Origin: an uncultured Bacteroidia bacterium
GTDB taxonomy: Bacteria > Bacteroidota > Bacteroidia > Bacteroidales > UBA932
Direction of reading: 5' to 3'
DNA: 64,000 nt
Assembly (NCBI GenBank): GCA_902782225.1
Contig: CACZMF010000014.1
Coordinates: 53,535-117,534 of the forward strand
Shown here: positions 16,706 through 23,281 of the stretch, in pieces
How positions within the stretch are numbered: position 1 is the stretch's first letter
How the letters are laid out: every line of letters starts with the position of its first letter
Notes under the pieces: generated by a model
Databases searched by the model: none
What the model saw: only the letters and a program-made list of their open reading frames with translations
What the model was told of the DNA's origin: nothing
Program-made: the position numbers and the translations under genes

Positions 16706-16707
16706 TA
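16694..16707. promoter_or_regulatory. Palindrome at the start of the 66-residue gene
   Basis: TAATGATATCATTA is a perfect 14-bp inverted repeat overlapping the start codon, placed where an autoregulator could bind. No binding protein is evident. Confidence 0.35.
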
Positions 16708-16821
16708 ATAGTTTTGGGGGATTCTCCGCTGTAACGCTGCGGTAGCTTATTAGGGGTTGATACCCTCATCGAGTTCAACTTTATCAAAAATATGCTAAAT
16801 CCCAGAGAAAAACAAATAATA

Positions 16822-17460
16822 TCATAAATCAAATGTTTTTTTTATCCTCTGGACCGTAGAAACCCCCACCTTGCAAATCTTGGAGGTGTCCCTGATGCTG
16901 CACCCCTTCTTCAGATATTTTATTATGTCGGTGTGCTTCTCTGCTTTTCGTTCTTTGGTTTCTACGGAACCCGGCTTACGCCCCATCTTCACACCTCTGG
17001 CTTTGGCTTGCTCACGACCACTGTTAAGCCTGAATTTGATACTCTCCAGTTCAAGTGAATTTGCGAGGCTCAGGCAGGAAAGAAGGACGGGGGCGAATAT
17101 TGAAGGCTTACCGTCAGCATCTAGCAGGGTAAACTGTTCTTTCTGGGCATAAAGGTTTACGTGGGAGTCCATAAGGTCCTTAACAAAGTTCATTGTATCA
17201 AATACGGAGCCCCTGTTGATACGGCTGAGTTCACTTACAGCGAGTACCCCAATACGGTTGTCTTTGCAGTATTGGACACATTCGTTGAGGACTGGGCGGT
17301 TTGTTCCATTCTTTGCGGACAGGTGCTCTTCAAATACCTTTGGAATCTCGTAGCCGTTATATCTACAGTACGCTTCCAAATCCCGCACTTGGCGGCTGGT
17401 ATCCTGTCGGCTTTCTAGACTGCCGGAACTGGAGGTGCGAGCGTATATGACTGCTTTCAT
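16822..17460 (-). CDS. Small serine recombinase (resolvase/invertase type)
   Basis: The 212-residue protein starts MKAVIYARTSSSG with the nucleophile Ser near residue 10. It has the resolvase core motif (ISELSRINRG-like, VLAVSELSRINRGS) and ends in a helix-turn-helix (CSIRDTSKICKVGVSTVQRIKKTF), the layout of resolvases and invertases rather than large integrases. ATG 17460 was chosen because the 12 residues upstream are not conserved. In this element it probably resolves multimers or inverts DNA. It shares the minus strand with the integrase, which lies downstream. Confidence 0.88.
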   Translation of the reverse strand: MKAVIYARTSSSGSLESRQDTSRQVRDLEAYCRYNGYEIPKVFEEHLSAKNGTNRPVLNECVQYCKDNRIGVLAVSELSRINRGSVFDTMNFVKDLMDSHVNLYAQKEQFTLLDADGKPSIFAPVLLSCLSLANSLELESIKFRLNSGREQAKARGVKMGRKPGSVETKERKAEKHTDIIKYLKKGCSIRDTSKICKVGVSTVQRIKKTFDL

Positions 17461-17501
17461 CGTGTTCGGAAATATCTTTGATAAAAATGAATTCATTTAA
17501 T

Positions 17502-17544
17502 GGTCCGTATTCATTGCGGTCATAGATTAATTTGAATACGGACC
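17502..17544. terminator. Hairpin between DUF2693 gene and small recombinase
   Basis: GGTCCGTATTCA pairs perfectly with TGAATACGGACC (12 bp), with a T run on the plus-strand side only. It lies downstream of the minus-strand DUF2693 gene, so it may act as a processing or pausing structure there. Confidence 0.45.
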
Positions 17545-17552
17545 TTTTCTGA

Positions 17553-17897
17553 CTACAGTACACGGACCAAAGATTCATAAGAGAAACAACGGAATGCGTT
17601 GCGGTCAAGGTCCCAGTACGTACAGTTACCGTACACTTCATTGGGAATCCCGTTACCGTTGATTCTGGCTTCAATGAATCCTCCCCGGGGCAGGCATCCG
17701 GTAGCCCTACGAATCATGCCGGTGCTTTTTTTTACAAATTCAAACGTAACGACCTCGCCCTTGGCAAATCTTTTCTTCAATTCTGCCACCATTTCCATTT
17801 TGATTCCAAGGAGGATGGGGTTGATATTGCCATTGGTTTTGGCAACCATAAAGGCTGCTCTCTTGATGTCGGTGTTGGTAAGTGCGATAGCGTTCAT
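17553..17897 (-). CDS. DUF2693-like protein of mobile elements
   Basis: The 114-residue protein contains the pattern VTFEFVKKSTGMIRRATGCLPR with a following YWDLDRNAFRCFSYESLV tail, resembling the small DUF2693 family often carried on Bacteroidetes mobile elements. Its role is unknown. It has a full promoter at 17919-17949 and is divergent from the 79-residue gene at 18003. It lies upstream of the recombinase genes on the same strand. Confidence 0.75.
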   Translation of the reverse strand: MNAIALTNTDIKRAAFMVAKTNGNINPILLGIKMEMVAELKKRFAKGEVVTFEFVKKSTGMIRRATGCLPRGGFIEARINGNGIPNEVYGNCTYWDLDRNAFRCFSYESLVRVL

Positions 17898-17918
17898 TGT
17901 TGTTGTCTTTTGTTAATG

Positions 17919-17949
17919 CAAATATACTGCTAATATTTAATATATGCAA
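17919..17949 (-). promoter_or_regulatory. Promoter of the DUF2693 gene
   Basis: On the minus strand TTG (17949-17947), 20 bp, then TATATTTG (17926-17919) match the Bacteroidetes consensus fully. The transcript starts about 15 bases before the start codon. Confidence 0.8.
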
Positions 17950-17967
17950 GTTTTTATATTGCTTATT

Positions 17968-17997
17968 TTGAATATCAGCCACTTTTATTTATATTTG
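17968..17997 (+). promoter_or_regulatory. Divergent promoter of the 79-residue gene
   Basis: TTG (17968-17970), 19 bp, then TATATTTG (17990-17997). The expected transcription start coincides with the ATG at 18003, so the mRNA may be leaderless or nearly so. Confidence 0.75.
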
Positions 17998-18002
17998 CTG
18001 TT

Positions 18003-18242
18003 ATGCAGGATAAAAACAAGCAGGAAAGGACAGTCGTTCACCTCGAGAAGGATGGACGGCATTACTATTATGGAAATTTGAAAGCGTTGACGGACCATTG
18101 GGGCAAAGACTCCATCGGCGTGTCACATTCATATCTTAAGAACCTCAACATTTCGGAGGAGCATCCTTTTATTAATTCAAAGTGCATAATACGTCGTGGG
18201 GTCATAGTAACCTCGCCACGAATAATAAAAGACAAGGGTTAG
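18003..18242 (+). CDS. Small protein of mobile elements, function unknown
   Basis: This 79-residue protein begins MQDKNKQERTVVHLEKDGRHYYYGNL and contains SKCIIRRGVIVTSPR near the end. There is no signal peptide or membrane helix. The pattern (a short beta hairpin, a helix with a middle SHSYLKNL, and an ending IIRRG) resembles small hypothetical proteins of Bacteroidetes plasmids and integrative elements. It has its own strong promoter and is divergent from the DUF2693 gene. Confidence 0.7.
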   Translation: MQDKNKQERTVVHLEKDGRHYYYGNLKALTDHWGKDSIGVSHSYLKNLNISEEHPFINSKCIIRRGVIVTSPRIIKDKG

Positions 18243-18269
18243 TGGTTTTCTAAGAAATCACTATATTTG
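18239..18269 (+). promoter_or_regulatory. Probable promoter ahead of the microprotein and LRR lipoprotein
   Basis: TATATTTG (18262-18269) is an exact -7 box; 20 bp upstream is TTA rather than TTG. The putative transcript opens with a very stable hairpin, GCTGC-TTCG-GCAGC at 18274-18287. Confidence 0.5.
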
Positions 18270-18566
18270 TAACGCTGCTTCGGCAGCAGACATACAGCGA
18301 AAGTGTTTTCGTAGGTCCTTTTACAGAAATGTGGAAGTTTCAAAGACAGAAGGATTACGGATGTACTTGCCGCTCGTGCATTGGTTATGTTGTAACCCCA
18401 GTTTCTCTGGGCTGTACTCCATATCAAGCCGAGTGTGGAGTATTATCAGTAGTTTATCTCTGTCAAGGTCTTCCACAACCTCTGTAAGGATAGATGAAAG
18501 AGGCTCCACACTTTTGTTTTTTAGTGCCGGGTATAGGGAGCCGTGCCCGATGTACAATAATAAAGA
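18243..18566. other. Long leader or intergenic stretch, no convincing gene
   Basis: This roughly 320-base stretch holds the promoter-like box and UUCG-loop hairpin. Open frames of 60-90 codons exist on both strands here, but none has a recognisable start context or domain. The simplest reading is a long 5' leader for the microprotein and LRR lipoprotein genes. Confidence 0.4.
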
Positions 18567-18716
18567 ATGGAGTCAAACAGCATTTCCAATCTCGCGGTGA
18601 TAATCCCCAACGACGCTCATTATCTTGCACCGGAGAGCACAATCATTACTCTTCGCCAATCCCATCCGCTAATGCTATCACAGAATGAGCAAACCACGGA
18701 AGAGGACCTGTTCTAA
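18567..18716 (+). CDS. 49-residue microprotein upstream of the LRR lipoprotein
   Basis: This small ORF starts MESNSISNLAVIIPN and ends EEDLF, with no signal or membrane segment. Its middle matches the microprotein at 7596-7727 without gaps (YLAP, six residues, LR, seven residues, S, then TTE), and it too sits 12 bases upstream of a fimbrillin-like lipoprotein gene. Recurrence of motif and position in both chromosomal and element DNA supports a real gene. Function is unknown. Confidence 0.6.
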   Translation: MESNSISNLAVIIPNDAHYLAPESTIITLRQSHPLMLSQNEQTTEEDLF

Positions 18717-18728
18717 ACGGAAAGCCTT

Positions 18729-20429
18729 ATGAGAAGAAACATTTTAATTCTAAACGCGGCACTGGCCGCTTTCGCGGCATTGTCTTCCTGCCAGACAAAT
18801 GTGGTGGTGGAATCTCCCCTTATGGAGGCTCCTGAAATAGTGGCATCTTTGGAAACCGGCATTGGGTCCAAATCAATGATATCCGTTGACGGTGAAGGAG
18901 TAGGGACGATATACTGGACCCCTTCGGACGATATAAATGTTTTCTACGGCACGACCAGCACAAAATATACTTCAAGAAATACGGAGAACGCACTTACGGC
19001 GGTTTTCCGTACAAACGATATCATCGGCAGCACAGAGAGCGCATCCGATAACATCTGGGGGCTTTATCCATATGACGATGATGCGGTGTGCGACGGAACA
19101 GCTGTGACTACAACCATCCCTTCGACCCAGTACGGTGTTCCGGACACCTTTGATGATGACCTGTTCCCGACACTGGCTCACTCGGAAACCAACGCCTTGA
19201 AGTTCTACAATGTATGCGGGGGCATAAAGTTCAGCCTGTCCCGGGATGATATCACGGAGATAACATTCAGGGGCAATAACTCGGAGGATTTGGCTGGCAG
19301 CGTGAGCCTCACATTCACAAATAACCTTCCTGCCGCATCGGTAGTGTCCGGTGAGAAAGAAATAACTTTGCTTCCTAAGACTGGTCCCACGTTTGCTGCT
19401 AGCACCAACTATTACCTTGTTCTTCTCCCCGGCATGTTGAACAATGGCTTCACAATGACATTCTTGACATCGGACGGAAGCACAGGTACTTTCAACTACA
19501 CCGCCTCCGCAGTCACAATCAAACGTTCCGTATTCAGCCGCAAAGCCAATATAGACAGTTTCGCAACATTTGTCGCTCCGGTTGTAAATATCCAGTTTGA
19601 AGATGCCAACTTCAAAGCCTACTGTGTTACGAATTTCGACACTGATGGGGATGGAGAAGTATCTTTTGAAGAAGGTTTATCGGTGACGAGTGTTGATGTA
19701 AATACAGTCAATATATCATCATTGGGGGGTGTTGAACATTTTACAAATCTTAGAATTCTGCGTTGTAGAGGAACAAGCGTTACTAATACTGGACCTAATG
19801 GACAACTAGAGTATTTGGATGTCAGTAACAATACCGCTCTATCTGAATTGGATTGTTCGTGCAACAACCTCGCAACTCTTGATTTAAGCAACAATTCTGC
19901 ATTGTCCATATTGAAATGCAGTTGCAACCTGCTTACAGGTATTGATTTACATAGTAATATAGCTCTGACCATATTGAGTTGTTATAGCAATAAAATCTCT
20001 TATTTAGATGTGAGTGATTTATCATTTTTGGAAGAATTGGTGTGCGCAGGAACCAGTACGGATAATACAACACAATTATCATCACTAAATATAAGTGGCT
20101 GTACAAAGTTGAAGGTCCTGTCTATATGGAACAGAAGTTATGGACTCACATCCCTTGACGTAAGTAATAATACTGAATTGATACGGCTGATTTGCGTTGA
20201 TAATCGAATAACATCTTTAGATTTGACAAATAATACGGCACTGGAAACCTTACAGTGCGATGGGTGTAATGAACTCACGACATTGGATGTTAGTAATAAC
20301 ACGGCATTAACATTTTTTGATTGTTACAATTGTCCTAAGCTATCGGAACTATGGCTTAGAACAGGACAGACTTTCAGCATACAGTTTACTTATAATCAGA
20401 ATGTTACAACAGTTTATTACAAAGACTAA
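18729..20429 (+). CDS. Fimbrillin-like lipoprotein with leucine-rich repeats (element cargo)
   Basis: The signal peptide and lipobox ALSSC (Cys about 21) mark a lipoprotein. Residues 35-285 resemble a fimbrillin-type domain (IYWTPSDDINVFYG, TNYYLVLLPG). An EF-hand or dockerin-like loop NFDTDGDGEVSFEEG lies near 300-316. From about 330 to 545 there are roughly 21-residue leucine-rich repeats of the LDVSNNTALxxLxCxxN type. It is AT-richer than the flanking chromosome and is the only clear cargo gene of the element. Surface binding is the likely role; the ligand is unknown. It ends in a bidirectional terminator shared with the rep gene. Confidence 0.85.
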   Translation: MRRNILILNAALAAFAALSSCQTNVVVESPLMEAPEIVASLETGIGSKSMISVDGEGVGTIYWTPSDDINVFYGTTSTKYTSRNTENALTAVFRTNDIIGSTESASDNIWGLYPYDDDAVCDGTAVTTTIPSTQYGVPDTFDDDLFPTLAHSETNALKFYNVCGGIKFSLSRDDITEITFRGNNSEDLAGSVSLTFTNNLPAASVVSGEKEITLLPKTGPTFAASTNYYLVLLPGMLNNGFTMTFLTSDGSTGTFNYTASAVTIKRSVFSRKANIDSFATFVAPVVNIQFEDANFKAYCVTNFDTDGDGEVSFEEGLSVTSVDVNTVNISSLGGVEHFTNLRILRCRGTSVTNTGPNGQLEYLDVSNNTALSELDCSCNNLATLDLSNNSALSILKCSCNLLTGIDLHSNIALTILSCYSNKISYLDVSDLSFLEELVCAGTSTDNTTQLSSLNISGCTKLKVLSIWNRSYGLTSLDVSNNTELIRLICVDNRITSLDLTNNTALETLQCDGCNELTTLDVSNNTALTFFDCYNCPKLSELWLRTGQTFSIQFTYNQNVTTVYYKD

Positions 20430-20534
20430 TCCATAAACGATGTTACTAACAATATATGGGTTGTATATATCTTCATCATTAGGGGATTATCCTAATTGAG
20501 TTTTTAATTGGCTATCATAATATACTGCATTTTT

Positions 20535-20580
20535 GCAGTGGCAGGGGGTATTGTTAATATATCCCCTGTCATTGCATTTT
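20535..20580. terminator. Bidirectional terminator between LRR lipoprotein and rep
   Basis: GCAGTGGCAGGGG (20535-20547) pairs with CCCCTGTCATTGC (20563-20575) through G-U tolerant pairing, with T-rich flanks on both sides. Confidence 0.75.
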
Positions 20581-20587
20581 AAGGATG

Positions 20588-21331
20588 TCAGTCCAGTTGA
20601 TTTTGTGGCGGCCACGTGAGAATCTTATGACCGTAATCTTTAAGCTCCTGATAGTGGAGCCGTACTTCCAGCCTATATAGTTTCTTGGGGTTGCCATAGT
20701 TGTTGAGGATATAATCTTTGTGAGAGTGGTTGAGGATTTCCGCACGCTTGTCATAAGCCTGCACCGTTATTCCTTCTGATTTGTTGTGAATGGCTTTCTT
20801 TTGCTGGATTGTAATCGTTGGATACTTCAAACGGTCCAGAGAGGTTGAATACTCAAAGAATACTCCCTCTAAAACATTTTTGCGGTCCTTTACCGCTTTA
20901 CGGTTAATGATGGTTGTAACGCTCTTGTCCCTCATCATTCGTTTTATGAACGAAGAAATGTTTATGGAACTGTCGCAAGCAAGGTCCACTGCCGTATAGT
21001 TGTTGAGGGTCATACCCAAGGACTCAGGTAAGGTCAATACGTCTTGTAGCCACTCACAGTCATACAAGATACGGTTTTCAATTTTGAAAAAAACAAAGTG
21101 GGTGTCGGCAGTTTCCGTGTACATATCAAATTTCATTTGCGCCACAGGCTCACCGCCCTCAACAATATGGAAGAAGAACTTGTACCGGTCATTGGTAATA
21201 CGGTAGAACCGGTACAGGTCTATGTCAATATAATTCCCTACCTCAACGTTTTTGAAGCTGTTTAGGGCATCATCCTTGGCGGTATAGCAAATTCGCAGTT
21301 CGTCGATAACGATACCATAACTACCAAACAT
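20588..21331 (-). CDS. Rep-like replication initiator, C-terminus frame-shifted
   Basis: The protein starts MFGSYGIVIDELRICYTA and has the conserved core of Bacteroidetes plasmid and phage-type initiators (NNYTAVDLACDSS, YDKRAEILNHSHKDYI, KLYRLEVRL). I read it as a Rep_trans/PF02486-like replication protein, possibly with nicking activity. It ends at 20588 with a non-conserved tail. The end expected of the family, IRFSRGRHKINWTDIL, is encoded in another frame just downstream (to 20569), so a small indel or deletion seems to have altered the C-terminus. The start at 21331 overlaps the upstream 71-residue gene by 11 bases. Confidence 0.72.
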   Translation of the reverse strand: MFGSYGIVIDELRICYTAKDDALNSFKNVEVGNYIDIDLYRFYRITNDRYKFFFHIVEGGEPVAQMKFDMYTETADTHFVFFKIENRILYDCEWLQDVLTLPESLGMTLNNYTAVDLACDSSINISSFIKRMMRDKSVTTIINRKAVKDRKNVLEGVFFEYSTSLDRLKYPTITIQQKKAIHNKSEGITVQAYDKRAEILNHSHKDYILNNYGNPKKLYRLEVRLHYQELKDYGHKILTWPPQNQLD

Positions 21332-21536
21332 CGTTTTCAGGGTTCGACTCAGAGTTATTATCCGATTCAGTATCGGCATCGGCTTTGGGGACTAAGGACC
21401 ACGTTTGCCGGAGGGACTGTGAAATTTTATTGTTCCAGTCTTGGGAGTGTTTGATGTTCTTTGAGAGCATCGTCTGCGAGATTTTCTGCTTGGTCTCGCT
21501 CGGCATCTGCCGCTTGTAATTTGGAATTGTATTCAT
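21321..21536 (-). CDS. Small protein upstream of rep, NUMOD3-like motif
   Basis: The 71-residue protein begins MNTIPNYKRQMPSETKQKISQTM and repeats a similar block (NNKISQSLRQTW). The SETKQKIS pattern resembles the NUMOD3 DNA-binding motif seen in homing nucleases and some plasmid proteins. It ends in an acidic Asn/Glu-rich tail. It overlaps the rep start and is probably co-translated with it; a role in rep control or origin binding is inference. Confidence 0.6.
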   Translation of the reverse strand: MNTIPNYKRQMPSETKQKISQTMLSKNIKHSQDWNNKISQSLRQTWSLVPKADADTESDNNSESNPENDVW

Positions 21537-21826
21537 AGTATTATCTTTTTGTCATAAATAGTCCAGTAGGGATAAAAAGGATAGTAAGTTGTGTTGGTCA
21601 TTAGCTGATAGAGGTAGAAATTATCACGACCAACAATATTTTCGCATTTTTTCAGAGCAATTATTTCTCGCTAAACTGTTATAACCTACTAAGCCTATAC
21701 CGTCTTGTAAGCCTTTCTTCGGCAGTGTACATAAAAGCCAGAGATAGAACCGGAGTCGGAAACAGGGCCATGAATCCTTGCCAAAAAGGGGTGGAAGAAA
21801 AAGTTTGAAAAGTTTTCGGACAGGTC

Positions 21827-21856
21827 TTGGAGGTATCGAAAAAATGCGTACATTTG
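21827..21856 (+). promoter_or_regulatory. Promoter of the leader peptide and 45-residue gene
   Basis: TTG (21827-21829), 19 bp, then TACATTTG (21849-21856). The expected start is near 21863, exactly where the first arm of the long inverted repeat begins. Confidence 0.7.
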
Positions 21857-21863
21857 CAGAAGT

Positions 21864-22000
21864 CATTTATGTTATGCCATCATTGGTGGGATAAATGAAA
21901 CGGACTCCTATCCTCTATATGGACGTCCGTTTTTTTAGACCCGTAAACTGAGGGGAGGTGAGGTCCGGCGTTCTTACACCTACCAATGATAACATAAATG
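21864..22000 (+). promoter_or_regulatory. Candidate leader-peptide attenuator
   Basis: Arm 1 (21864-21890) contains an ATG opening the nine-codon frame MLCHHWWDK (21869-21898). Arm 2 (21979-22000) is its near-complementary partner, and its last three bases are the start codon of the 45-residue gene. Between them lies a hairpin ACGGAC/GTCCGT followed by eight T (21898-21937). Pairing of the arms would hide the downstream start, and ribosomes on the leader peptide would free it. The hairpin plus T run could add transcriptional attenuation. Function is inferred from layout only. Confidence 0.5.
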
Positions 22001-22135
22001 AAAAGAAGAACGCGACCAGCAATTGTTCGCATCTCCATTGGGGTGGAGTTAGCGAAGCTTGTCAAGGTAAAGGCGCATAAGCGCCATTATAATGACAAAA
22101 CCGTGAAGGTTCGTGGTTACTACCGCAGGTATTAG
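21998..22135 (+). CDS. 45-residue highly basic protein
   Basis: The ORF reads MKRRTRPAIVRISIGVELAK and ends RGYYRRY. About one third of residues are Lys or Arg, and a short hydrophobic beta segment lies in the middle. It could bind nucleic acid. The start codon lies in arm 2 of the upstream inverted repeat, and a promoter precedes the block. No family is recognised. Confidence 0.5.
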   Translation: MKRRTRPAIVRISIGVELAKLVKVKAHKRHYNDKTVKVRGYYRRY

Positions 22136-22301
22136 AGGTGCCTGATGTAGCAAAGACTTGAACTGTACCGCAAGGTACTCTACTCTATCCCCTCAGTTTT
22201 TTATTTCCAAGTGGAAGGGTCATTGGGGTCAGGAATCCAGAACCTCAACGCCCACAGGGCATCCAAGTCTTCAAGGAATTGGTTTGATAATAGTCCGTTC
22301 A

Positions 22302-22323
22302 GGGCTACCCCTTAAAAAGCGGA
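22302..22323. repeat. Candidate attR (GGGCTACCC ... AAGCGGA)
   Basis: GGGCTACCC (22302-22310) and AAGCGGA (22317-22323) repeat the sequence at the tRNA-Arg end (15001-15016). Sequence to the right returns to the chromosomal gene style. Confidence 0.55.
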
Positions 22324-22343
22324 TTAAAAGTCCGCTTTTTTTT
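22316..22343 (+). terminator. Rho-independent terminator at the right element boundary
   Basis: AAAGCGGA and TCCGCTTT pair around ATTAAAAG-like loop sequence, followed by a T run. It may be the original terminator of tRNA-Arg before insertion. Confidence 0.7.
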
Positions 22344-22475
22344 GTGTCTTTTTCAGGCATGCTATACATTGTTTGACTCATGTTGTACCCGAGAAATAAT
22401 AAGCGATGTTGGGTATTAATCTGTTTTGGGAAGAAATCGGGGCGAAAAAACGGCAAAACCCCCATATTTATGGGG

Positions 22476-22506
22476 TTGATTCGCGTTGTCAATCTCACGA
22501 ACTTTG
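22476..22506 (+). promoter_or_regulatory. Probable promoter of the LuxR-type gene
   Basis: TTG (22476-22478), 20 bp, then GAACTTTG (22499-22506), one base off the -7 consensus. A short hairpin (CCCCATA/TATGGGG region) lies just before it. Confidence 0.45.
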
Positions 22507-22529
22507 TAATCGTAAAACGAAGTGGAACT

Positions 22530-22748
22530 ATGGACACCGACAATACACACGAAAAAGTGTCCCTTACAAAGAGGGAATTGGATGTCCTGCGGCTCCTTGC
22601 CAAAGGGTACACGTCAACCTGGATCGCCGAGGAGCTGGGCATCGGCCAGAGCACGGTAATGGACCACCGGAAGAAGCTTCACAAGAAGATGAAAGTGAAC
22701 CGGGTCGGCGAGTTGGTTTTCAAGGCCACGGAACTTCACCTGATCTGA
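22530..22748 (+). CDS. Stand-alone LuxR-type HTH protein
   Basis: This 72-residue protein is almost only a GerE/LuxR helix-turn-helix: LTKRELDVLRLLAKGYTSTWIAEELGIGQSTVMDHRKKLHKKM. It has no receiver or sensor domain. I chose ATG 22530 because the open frame upstream carries no domain and a promoter-like motif ends just before it. It resembles the C-terminal HTH of the TPR regulator at 24876-26078, and the exported-protein genes lie between the two. It probably acts as a transcription factor for this locus. Confidence 0.8.
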   Translation: MDTDNTHEKVSLTKRELDVLRLLAKGYTSTWIAEELGIGQSTVMDHRKKLHKKMKVNRVGELVFKATELHLI

Positions 22749-22773
22749 AATCAATCATTTAATCTTTTATACC

Positions 22774-23265
22774 ATGAAAAAAGTACTTTCTATCCTGATG
22801 GTTGCTTCTGCAATCGTAGTTATGGTCTCCTGCGGGAACAACGGAAACAAGAAATCCAGAAATGCGTCACAGGACAGCGCAAAGAAAGAACAAGTGGCCA
22901 AGGATGAGCCGACGACCCGTCTGACCGGTGCCAAGTATTATCGTAAGGTAACCAGCGCCGGTGATGTAACTGAGCATACCATCACCTTCGGCAAGGGTAA
23001 TGAAGTGGAGTACCACGTCGTCTGGAACTGGTCGGAGGGCGGCTCCAATTATGAGGCATCCGGCGACAAGACATTCCGCGGCACCTACACATACGAAGAG
23101 AGCGGTCAGGGAAACAACTGGAAAGCAGAAGGCAAACTTACCCTGTCGAGAGGTTCCAGCGAGTTCTATACGACTGAGTATTTCGCAGATGGGGACAACA
23201 TCAAGATTTTCAATGCTATGCCCAACGGCGACATCATCAACATTGCGAAAAAAATAGAGAAATAA
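22774..23265 (+). CDS. Lipoprotein of unknown function
   Basis: Signal peptide and lipobox VMVSC (Cys about 20) precede a Lys/Ser-rich linker and a domain from about residue 45 (TGAKYYRKVTSAGDVTEHTITF) that looks like a small beta-barrel or lipocalin-like fold. No family is named. It starts 25 bases after the LuxR-type gene and is probably co-transcribed with it and with the two exported proteins that follow. Confidence 0.8.
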   Translation: MKKVLSILMVASAIVVMVSCGNNGNKKSRNASQDSAKKEQVAKDEPTTRLTGAKYYRKVTSAGDVTEHTITFGKGNEVEYHVVWNWSEGGSNYEASGDKTFRGTYTYEESGQGNNWKAEGKLTLSRGSSEFYTTEYFADGDNIKIFNAMPNGDIINIAKKIEK

Positions 23266-23281
23266 ACCTTCCTCAGGGCTT

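Larger units (their letters stand above)
21537..22301. other. Noncoding control block of the element, possible origin region
   Basis: Between rep and the right end, about 750 bases hold mainly structure. There is a TGTTGGTC/GACCAACA inverted repeat (21592-21635), a full promoter (21827-21856), the leader-peptide and hairpin arrangement ahead of a 45-residue ORF (21864-22135), and a GTACC-GCAA-GGTAC hairpin (22165-22178). Its position next to rep suggests an origin or control region; no iteron array is evident. Confidence 0.45.

Noticed and set aside
18321-18557. Possible 78-residue minus-strand gene before the LRR lipoprotein
   Set aside because: No promoter, no domain, and it overlaps the likely leader of the plus-strand unit. 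It could be real but nothing supports it.
21624-22065. Two minus-strand frames of about 60-80 codons in the element control block
   Set aside because: They run through hairpins and the leader structure and show no protein-like pattern.
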